The notes beneath the pieces are model-generated. The model saw nothing but the letters and a program-made list of their open reading frames with translations. It had not been told where the DNA came from and made no database searches. A program made the translations under genes and the position numbers. DNA of 64,000 bases from positions 20,095,916 through 20,159,915 of the forward strand of contig CP154955.1 in the NCBI GenBank assembly GCA_039621445.1. The letters are read 5' to 3'. Source of the DNA: Euglena gracilis (Eukaryota; Euglenida; Euglenophyceae; Euglenales). This document shows positions 43,836 to 53,000 of this stretch, piece by piece (the first letter of the stretch is position 1; the number at the start of each line of letters is the position of its first letter).

Positions 43836-45511
43836 CCCCCCCCCCCCGCCCCCCCCCCCCGCCCCCCCCTGGGTAGGTCCGGGCAACGAGGGTATCGATG
43901 TGATTGGATTTCCGGGCCCCCAAAGTGAATAGCCTATAGGTTAGGAGAGGTTCCCTAGTTTCTCCAGAGCACTTCGGTTACCCGTAACTCCCCGCCAGTC
44001 CGGAGATATGGCCCGAGCAAAAAAGTTGTCTACCGTTTTTTTTTCTGTGGAAATTTCAGGGTCATTTTGGGGTCAAAAAATCGAAAATTTCAAAATATCT
44101 CAAAAACGCTGCGGAGTTGAGGAAAAGTGAAGAGGACGTCATTCCTCAACTTTGGGACGCCCGATCGATCGGTATGCGCGGTTTGGGCCAACTCCTCGCC
44201 TAGCCCGAGATACGGCCGTTTTGGGGTTTTGGGCCAGTTTGGCCAGTTTCGGCCATTTCGGGCCTATACGGGGCCCGAAACCGTAATTTGCCCGTATCTC
44301 GGGCTAGACGGGGAGTTGGAACCCAAACCAGGGGGTCAATCATTAGGTTTAGGGGGGGGTTTTGACCGTTTTTTGGGGTTCCCGGGGTCTGGTTGTGCCA
44401 TTTTCGGCCAGTTTTGGGTATTCGGGGACCCCTGCGGGGGTTCGAGGGCGGCCGGGCTGCGGTCCAAAAATCGAAAAATTCAAAATATCTCGAAAACGCT
44501 GCGGAGTTGAGGAAAAGTGATGACGACCTTATTTGACGACCTTGGAACGCCCGATCGATCGGTATGCGCGATTTGGGACAACTCCTCGCCTAGCCCGAGA
44601 TACGGCCGTTTTGGGGGTTTTGGGCCCGTTTTGCCAGTTCTGGCCCGTTCGGGGCCCGAAACCGTAAATTGGCCGTATCTCGGGCTAGACGGGGAGTTGG
44701 GACCCAAACCAGGGGGGTCAATCATTAGGTTTAGGGGGGGGTTTTGACCGTTTTTTGGGGTTCCCGGGGTCTGGTTGTGCGATTTTGGGCCAGTTTTGGG
44801 TATTCGGGGACCCCTGCACGGGGTTCGAGGGCGGCTGGGCGACGGGGGGTCGGGTGGCAGGTCGGGACCCAAAATTTTGAATTTTTTTTTTTCGCTCAAA
44901 AACTCTTTTTTTCACTTCAGAACATCAAAAAAACTGTTTTTGGGCAAAAAAAATATTCCGACCCGGACCCCCCCCCCTGCCCCCCCTGTCTGGGACCCGC
45001 CCCCCCTGGCCGGTGGACTTGGCCATTTTTGGGTCAAAAAGTCGAAAAAAATCGAAAAAATTTTTTTGCCCAAAACCATGTTTTTTGACCTCCCGGACCC
45101 GAAAAAAAGTGTTTTCGAGCCAAAAATGAGCGTTTTTTGACCCGCCAGCGCCCCGTTTTGGGCCGCCAACCCATTGACTTTAGGTGAAAACCGGGTCAAA
45201 AAAGTCGAAAAAAATCGAAAAAAATTTTTTTGCCCAGAACAATGTTTTTTGGCCTCCAGGACCCGTAAAACCTGTTTTTGAGTCGAAAATGAGCGTTTTT
45301 CGACCCGCCAGCGCCCCGTTTTGGGCCGCCAACCCATTGATTTTGGCTCAAAACTGGATCAAAAAAGTCGAAAAAATTCGAAAAAAATTTTTTGCCCAAA
45401 ACGATGTTTTTTGCCCTCCCAGACCCGGAAAAAGTGTTTTTGAGCCGAAAATGAGTGTTTTTCCGGGGCCGGGGTGGTCTCCCAAAGAGCTCAGCTCTAC
45501 GTCACACCCTG
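41986..45511. repeat. Satellite units 6 and 7
   Basis: 41986-43717 and 43718-45511, each with two A and two or three B subrepeats. Unit 7 opens with a poly-C spacer of nearly 90 bases. Confidence 0.9.
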
Positions 45512-45576
45512 GTCGCTGAGCTCTTATCCCTTTATGGGTAAGAGCGAAGCTTACCACCGGCGAAACCCCCCCCTCC

Positions 45577-45609
<33 letters not shown>

Positions 45610-47215
45610 GTCGGGGCCACCTCGGGAACCGACGGATTATCACCATGATCCCGGCCCCTTTCCCGGATTTTTTTTTTTCAGTCGCGAGCGACTGGATTCC
45701 TAGTTTCCGAATCACCCGGAGTTGACCCCCAACTCCCCGCCAGGCCCGAGTTATTCACGCGCGAAGGGGTCCAAACTGGGTAGGATTTACCCGCCCCCCC
45801 TGGATAAGCCCCCCCCCCTTTGGACTCTGCCATTTCGGTCAAAAAATGTCAATTTTCAAAATATCTCCAAAATGAAGCAAAATCAAAGGAAATGTCCGGC
45901 GACCTAATTTGAAGCCCTTGGAACGCCCCATCTACCGGTATTTTGATTTCCCCGCAACTCCTCGCCTAGCCCGAGATACGGCCGTTTTTGGCCCAGATGG
46001 CCGTTTTGTACACTTTTCCCACTGTTCGACTTAGCCGTTTTCGGGGGGTGGGGGGTCAAAAAATCGATGTTTTCAAAATTTCTCAAAAATGATGCAAAAT
46101 CAAAGGAAATGTCCAGAGACCTAAATTGAAGCCCCTGGGACGCTCTATGTACTGGGATTATGGTTTCCCCACAACTCCCCGCGTAGCCCGAGATACGGGC
46201 GTTTTTCGGCGAATTTAGGCCATTTTAGGCCATTTTGTACACTTTTTCCACTGTTCGACTTGGCCGTTTTCGGCCAAAAAAGTCGAAAAAAATCAAAAAA
46301 AAAATTTTTGCCCGAAACGATGTTTTTTGGCCTCCCGGACCCGGAAAAACTGATTTTGAGCCGAAAACGACCGTTTTTCGACCCGCCAGCGCCCCGTTTT
46401 GGGCCGCCGACCCATTGACTTTGGGTCAAAACCGGGTCAAAAAAGTCGAAAAAAATCGAAAAACTTTTTTTTGCCCAAAACGATGTTTTTTGGCCTCCCG
46501 GACCCGGAAAAACTGTTTTTGAGCCGAAAACGAGCGTTTTTCGACCCGCCAGCGCCCCGTTTTGGGCTGCCGACCCATTGATTTTGGGTCAAAACCGGGT
46601 CAAAAAAGTGGAAAAAAATCGAAAAAATTTTTTTTGCCCAAAACGATGTTTTTTGGCCTCCCGGACCCGGAAAAACTGTTTTTGAGCCGAAAACGAGCGT
46701 TTTCCGACCCGCCAGCGCCCCGTTTTGGGCCGCCGACCCATTGACTTTGGGTCAAAACCGGGTCAAAAAGTCGAAAAAAATCGAAGAAAAATTTTTGGCC
46801 CAAAACGATGTTTTTTGGCCTCCCGGACCCGGAAAAACTGTTTTTGAGCCGAAAACGAGCGTTTTTCGACCCGCCAGGGCCCCGTTTTGGGCCGCCGACC
46901 CATTGATTTTGGGTCAAAACCGGGTCAAAAAAGTGGAAAAAAATCGAAAAAAATTTTTTTGCCCAAAACGATGTTTTTGGGCCTCCCGGACCTGGAAAAA
47001 CTGTTTTTGAGCCGAAAATGAGCGTTTTTCGACCCGCCAGCGCCCCGTTTTGGGCCGCCAACCCATTGACTTCGGGCCAAAACCGGGTCAAAAAGTCGAA
47101 AAAAACCGAAATTTTTTTTTTGCCCGAAACGATGTTTTTAGGCCGGCCTCCCAGACCCGGAAAAACTGTTTTTGATCCGAAAATGAGCGTTTTTCGACCC
47201 ACCGGCCCCCCCATT
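45512..47215. repeat. Satellite unit 8, diverged, with expanded B subrepeats
   Basis: The opening hairpin is a variant with compensating changes. The A block is replaced by a diverged AAATGTCCGGCGACC-type segment (45840-46160). At 46249-47215 about six B subrepeats of 162-163 bp follow (CCCATTGACTTTGGGTCAAAA at 46411, 46574, 46737, 46899, 47062). Confidence 0.9.
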
Positions 47216-47275
47216 TCTGGCACAAAACCCATGGATTTCAGGCAAAAGAGCTCCATGGAGTGGGCCGGTACTGTA

Positions 47276-47997
47276 AGTGTCTGATAATTTTCCCCGGTCG
47301 ATAATTTTCCCCCCCCCTGATTTTGGCCCAAAATCTGGAAATGGAAAACCGTCTGATAATTTTCCCCCCCTCAAAAAATTCCCGAGGCCTGCAAAGCATG
47401 AGAAGGTGAAGGATCGCCGCTGACGCCCTCTCACTTGCGACGAGGACGCAAGTTGTTGAGCTGAGCAAAGAGCTCGGCTGCCAGTTGAGCATCGAGGGCA
47501 TCGGTGCGTTCAGCAGGAGCCTAACTAAGAGTATCTCGCTTCAAACTTGAAAAGTAGGCGAACGCCTCATTGCGCTGCCGCTCAACCTTGTCCACGGCAC
47601 TCTCCCCGGCTGGTCCGGGTGTGCTACCCTTGGACAGCCATTTGCGCAGGTGCTGTGCGGAAAGCTGCTCCTCCCCACTTGTCCTCTGCCACTCTTGCAC
47701 AAATGCGCCTTGGCTCAACTGCTTTCGCAGCAGGATCTGCCCACTGTTGTCCGTGATGTGCACTCGGTTTCGATAATCTTGCAACACAAGTGCAACAAAA
47801 CCTGCATCGTGCAGGCTATATTTGCCCTTGTTGCGTTGTTCGATATGACGCTTGCCAGGTGCTGTCCCACGGGACTTCCCACGGGCCATTAGTGATTCCT
47901 TCACGGGCATGAGAAAATCTGTCAAATGAAAAACCGGTCGATAATTTCCCCCCCCTGGTTTTGGGCTCCGTGGGGGGGGGGGAAATTATCAGACACT
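47276..47997. mobile_element. TA-flanked MITE with passenger ORF
   Basis: The ends are AGTGTCTGATAATTTTCCCC and its near-perfect reverse complement, with TA directly outside on both sides (47274-47275, 47998-47999). A second inverted pair (GGTCGATAATTT) lies just inside. Size is 722 bp. TA duplication suggests a Tc1/mariner-type source, but the ORF inside is not a transposase. Confidence 0.7.
47521..47925 (-). CDS. Passenger ORF of the TA-flanked MITE, unknown function
   Basis: A 134-codon minus-strand ORF beginning MTDFLMPVKESLMARGKSRG. It is basic at the N-terminus, then mixed: DAGFVALVLQDYRNRVHI, LSAQHLRKWLSKG. It ends SLKRDTLS at a TAG. Without that stop the same frame continues 26 codons (APAERTDALDAQLAAELFAQ) to TGA near 47434, so the stop may be a late mutation, or the C-terminus ends there. 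Composition and codon use look protein-coding and contrast with the flanking C-rich repeats. No family recognised; a DNA-binding or captured host fragment are both possible. Confidence 0.5.
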   Translation of the reverse strand: MTDFLMPVKESLMARGKSRGTAPGKRHIEQRNKGKYSLHDAGFVALVLQDYRNRVHITDNSGQILLRKQLSQGAFVQEWQRTSGEEQLSAQHLRKWLSKGSTPGPAGESAVDKVERQRNEAFAYFSSLKRDTLS

Positions 47998-48009
47998 TAT
48001 TAGTATGTA

Positions 48010-49629
48010 TGGAGGGGTCAATGAAGGGGTGGGTGCGCGCTTATTAAGAGCTCAGCACTATTCAAAACCTGGTTACCCCTAACCCCCCCCCTAATTGGCC
48101 ACCCGGACCCCGTCCTTCATAGTCGCAAACCCCCGAAAAACACCCGAATAAAGGCATTTTCCCTTGAAATGAGAACCCCCCCCCCCCTAATTGGCCACCG
48201 GGACAAATAGGGGGGGGTCACGTTACTTCGCGATTTTTTATTTTTTATGAAAGGAAAATTGAAAGGAAATTACAGATTTTATTTTTCTTTCCGACCACTT
48301 TTCACGAATGTCACCACCCTACCCTCCAAAGGTCATAATTTTCATTTTCTTTCCAGCACTTTGCGCCAAAATTTTTTGGCATTTTGAGGCAATTTTTTGC
48401 CCAAAGAGTGCCTAAAATGGCTTTTTTGGCTGATTTTGGGGGGGGGACAATTTTTTTTGGCCTGCAGTGAACCGGGCCCAAATCGGCCTCCTAGATTGTG
48501 CCCTGTAGAGGAAGGGCACAGTCATGAGCCCCATGAGCCACCACAGGCCCCCCCCCAATGTTTGCTTTCACCGGGGGCTGGTCCTTTTGATCGACAAAAT
48601 TCATCACAATTGCAACCCCACCACCCTCCTGTCCGCATTCAGGTCAAGAAAAGAGATGATATCTGCTAATGGGCAAAGAAAACATTGAAGCCTCTTTCCA
48701 TCTCCTTTTTAACCGATTGGTTAACTGCTCTCCCCCTCTACTAGTCAATTGGTTGGGGGGGGGGGGGTGCAGTCGATTAACCGACCGTTGGGGAAACAAA
48801 AACCCTGCACTGGAAATGTCCTGTACTGAATTCGGAGTGATGGCGTAAAGTGCAGCCCCCACAGGAGACAAGGCACAGGGGGCTCCCTGTGCCCTCCCTC
48901 CAACGGGGGCTCCCGGACCCCCGTTTTTCTGTCCTGTACAAGGGGGAAGGGGTGTCTTGAAAATGCCCATAATAATCTAAAAATACGGTCTTTTCATGAG
49001 ATAGGTCAAAAATGCAACCAAGAATGGGAGGACTGCCAGAAAGATTGTTGCAATTGAAAAAAATAGGCAAATAAAACAGCCAAAAAGCACCTTGGATTTC
49101 TTGTTTTTGAAGCATTTTGCATGCTATCTTGGGGGTCGGCAGTGCAGTTGGCGATTCGCCAAAAAAACATGCCCGCCAGTTTGGCATTTTCCCTGTTTTC
49201 CTTTTCATTTTCCACAATCTGTTTCAAAGTGGTTGGAAGTGGGGGGTTCCACACCCCCCTTTTTTTTGTCTTGTACAGGGGGGGGGGGGTCCCCAGAAAT
49301 GGCCCAGTGCTGTGGGGTGCCCTACGGTACCCTGCATTTCACCCTATTCACCACCCCACACTCTTACACCCGGAACAGCGTCCTTTTTGCGCGCTTGGTG
49401 TTCTTTTCTCGTTGTCCGGGGGGGGGGGCAGACAACCAGAACCAAAATACCAAAATCCCTTCCCTTGCAATACAATGAATGAATTATCAAAGGTTTCACA
49501 TGTGTCCACACCCCTCAGTCACCCCACAGTTGCAACCCACATTTCACCCCACACCTCACCCTTAACTCACTCCACACTTCGTCATTGTTGGCTTTTTGGG
49601 GGGGGGAAACGTGCTTTTTTGAAAAAGAA
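48010..49629. other. Repeat-derived, no gene recognised
   Basis: Contains CCCCCCTAATTGGCCACC-type motifs (48080-48230), C/G runs and short ORFs without domain similarity. Confidence 0.45.
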
Positions 49630-49870
49630 CACCAAAAACCCCATCAAAAAAAAGCGAAATTTAATTGAAAAAACTCATTATGAAATACCCAAAACCACAC
49701 TTCGAACCTCACTAAAGTCAAAAGCTTCCAAAAATATCAAAAGCATCCAAGAATGCAAAAAAAATGCAATTCTATGAGTTTTTTTCTATTTTTTTTTTAT
49801 GGAAGTGAGTGTTGGCAGATTGCCAAAAATGATTGAAAATATGCATTCATTTTTTCGGTGCAAAACCTCG
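49630..49870 (-). repeat. Dispersed T-rich repeat, copy 3 of 3 (inverted)
   Basis: The reverse complement of this stretch matches 28685-28890 and 31250-31490. It lies just upstream of the first XPF exon and contains an ATG (49799) that is therefore not a credible start. Confidence 0.7.
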
Positions 49871-49962
49871 CGGGCCTTGTTTTTTTTTTAGAAAAAGACA
49901 TTGTTAATTTTTTTTTAACATTTCCCACCCTTTCTTCCCAGATTCATGGCAAATATCCTTTT

Positions 49963-50099
49963 ATGCCTCTCCCATATATCCGACAGATCATTGAAGAAGC
50001 ATGCGGTTCAGATGGGTTGCATATCATTGCCCGTGGGCTGGGTTTACAGCAAATTCTTGCCCGTCTCTTGCGTGCCTTTTGTGATCCAGAGCCGCAATT
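49963..50099 (+). CDS. XPF: XPF exon 1 (start codon and first helicase-like segment)
   Basis: ATG 49963 opens MPLPYIRQIIEEA, which aligns with the very start of known XPF proteins (MAPLLEYERQLVLEL in human). DGLHIIARGLGLQQILARLL and FCDPEPQL follow. A CCCAG at 49937-49941 precedes it, so a 5-prime UTR intron is possible. The donor GTGATG at 50100 leaves two bases too many for the next exon. Confidence 0.8.
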
Positions 50100-53000
50100 G
50101 TGATGAAAACGCGCCACTCACACTGATGTGTGCCCTTTCCAAGAGAGAAGAGACAAGAGAGGGGGAGAAGCACCAATCCAGGGCAGGGGAGGGAGACACA
50201 CAAATGCATTGTTTTTTTTAGCATTTTTGTGTTCCTTTTCAATCTTTCAAAGGTTTGAATGCAAGATTTGTGCTAAGTGTTTATTTTCGTTTTTTTTTAT
50301 CTTGCCCATTTTCTGATTTCTGGTTGGAATTTGGGGAGGCTGAATAGATCTGCTTTTGGACCCCATTTTTTTCAGCCTAACGAATTGCATTTTTTTTCAA
50401 TCATCTTGCTCCTAGAATATAATTAATGAATCAAATTCTTCGAAATTATTCAAAATTCTTCAAAAATTTCCATTCATTCTTAAAATGCATTTTTTACAAA
50501 ATTTTAATTATTTACTGTTGCTTCTTGCTTTTTTGCAATTAAGATTTTGAATGATTCTCTAAATTATCAGCATGGTGAAATGTAATGCTGCAAAAAAAAT
50601 TCCCCACAGGAGGCAAAGTTTTCCCGATTCCATGCAGCAAAAAGGACATCCCGGTGGAGCTCCTAAAGGATTTTACAAAAGTTATGTGCAACTTGCGCTC
50701 TTTTGCGTAGCGTTTTTTCGATGGTCTTTGCACCCAGGGGTAAAAACATAATTGTTTTGCAACCCCTTGGCAGTTCAGAGTGGGTGGTGCGCGAGGGGGG
50801 TGGGGTAAGGGCCTTCGGCAATTGCGCTTAGCCTCCAGAGTGGGGTTTGGCCGGTCAGGTTGCGTTAAGTCCAGATTAGATCAAGCGCCGCTCAGCCCCC
50901 ATCCGTGGGGGGAGGGCAGCCATCCCACGCGTTTTAATTGTCCAGTCGCCTGGACATGTATTCTGCTTTGGAGGGTGCCACTATGTGCCCAGGTTGGGTG
51001 AAAACGGTTTGAAAACGGATTGCATTTCATTCATGTGTGCAATTTTCTCCCAAAATTGACACATTTTCGGCCTTTTTTTTTGCCCTACTTTGCACCGTCC
51101 ACCCCCCCCCCCCGGCCTCTGCTGCATTCTCCGCATCAACAACTGCGTCCCAGACGCCAGTTCGGGCGTGAGTGCTTGGGACGTCGGCGGCATTGGAGTG
51201 ACTGCCTGGCACCGGCGTCTCAGGCACTGACGTCCGGGACACAGTTTTTGAAACCATTTCCAGGGGGCTCTGGCTTCACGCCCAAACCGGCGTCTGAGGA
51301 AGCACGTCCAGTTTCGCCCAAATACCCATGTTTGGGACATTTTTGGGCGACTGCATAGCTGTTATTTTCCGCGATTGTGTGTTGGAGAGAATGCAGTAAA
51401 TCAAAAATCACGGTGGGTTACATCCATGACCAATGGCATTCACCAAACGAAATTGAGCCTATCTTGCCTTGGGGGAAAAAAACATTCAAAAGAAGGTGGT
51501 TTTTGGGCGGTTTCAGCAAATCCTGGATTAAAACACCATCTGAAAATCATTTAATCTGTTCTTTCTTCCTTTTTTGTGGATATTTTTGGCATCTTTTCAA
51601 TTTTTAAGGATGACATTTTGAAAATGTCAAAAAAAAACACCTTAAAGGCAACACTGCCGTTGGATGGATGATTTTTCAATGCCCTGAACCAAAACCTCAG
51701 GATGGGTAGCGGGGGTGAATCCCCTCAATTGAAAAAAAAAATGGCGGAAACATAATTTCCCCCTAATTGACCCCCCCTCCCTAATTGAAACTGTGTCTGG
51801 GGGCTCCGGCTTCACGCCCAAACCGGCGTCTGAGGGAAAAAGAAAAAGTGCCAAAAATTGTCCAAAAATGGTTTGTAAAAAAAGGTTGTAATCATATCTG
51901 AGCAGTTTTTGGGGGCTTTTGGCTAGAAATTGGGCATTTTTGTGCAACAGTTTCCCTTTGCAAATATATGGGTCCTGACCAACCATTGCTTGTAACCGTG
52001 AATAGAGGCCCGGCGCCTGCCCTGTTTCTCGTGGGTGTGAACATAGAAAACCGGGCATATTTTCAATTCAAAAAAATATGCCCTGTTTTTTGTGAATAGG
52101 TATTCACGAAAAACAGGGCATATTTTCGTGAATAGGAATTTTAACTAAAATGAAAACCAAAAACATGAACATGAAAATGGAACATCTGATACAAGAAAAC
52201 TGAATGCTTTGAAACAGAATCAGAGCAAACGGATGACGGAACAACACAGGGGGAAGTGACGAAGTCGGTGCACGACCAGTGCAACAACGGACAACACAAT
52301 GCTGTGGATGATCAGAAGGAGACACACTAACGGGGTTTGCACAAATGACACACCCACGACCCATGTTTGGGCTCGTGGCACAAATTCATGCAACGCCAAT
52401 GGTAAGACAAGGAGCACACGTCACATTGCACACGATTCATATCACGACACGGGGAACGCGGGGGAACAACCACACCACATGTCCACGGTGTGCCTGGCGT
52501 TGGTCCTCGCATTGTTTGATGACCGCTTGCCCATCAAACAACAGAGGAGGATCTGATACAAAAACTGTGTTCAGAACGCCGGTTCGGGCGGCAGCCCGAA
52601 CCGGCGTTCTGGAACACGGCTTCACGCCCGAGCCGGCGTTCTGAAAACAGTTGTTGAAACTGTGGATTAGGGGCTCTGGCTTCACGCCCGAACTGGCGTT
52701 CAAGGAATCACGGCCAATTTCGCCCTAAATACCCATTTTTTGAACCTTTTTGAGCATTTTTGACCTCCTTTGGGCGAAGGGCCATGTCGATCGGCCGATT
52801 GAAGTTTTCACAGATGTGATGCCATGTTACCCATCAATCGAAAGCTCTTCTCAAGGGTTCAGCAATAATGCACACAGCGCTTGTTTTCAGCGCCCTGAAA
52901 ATCGCCGATCGCATGTTCTGGCCCTTTTCGCAAATTCTAAAATCCACTGTTCACCTGCCATGTTGCCCCTTGTTTGAAAGCTCTTCTCAAGGGCTTTCAG

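Larger units (their letters stand above)
32288..47215. repeat. Complex satellite array (units of about 1.0-1.8 kb)
   Basis: Units share one order: hairpin (GCTCTTATCTC/GAGTAAGAGC), GAAGCTTACCAC, a poly-C spacer of variable length, CTGAGTAGGTCCGG, a conserved 200-bp segment, subrepeat A (about 330-350 bp, usually twice), an inverted pair around CTTCAGAACATC, a second C-rich block, subrepeat B (about 163 bp, 2-6 times) and AGAGCTCAGCTCT. The array is interrupted by 33900-34916. ORFs here follow repeat composition and are not genes. Confidence 0.9.

Noticed and set aside
32288-47215. Dozens of long ORFs in both strands of the satellite
   Set aside because: The same low-complexity peptides recur in all frames and follow unit boundaries; no start context, splice sites or domains.
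49799-49804. ATG-GAA followed by GTGAGT as a possible first XPF exon
   Set aside because: It lies in an inverted copy of the dispersed T-rich repeat (49630-49870). ATG 49963 aligns with the known XPF start without it.
50611-50707. GGKVFPIPCSKKDIPVELL as an XPF exon
   Set aside because: No match to any XPF region, and exon 2 follows exon 1 in the alignment with no residues missing.
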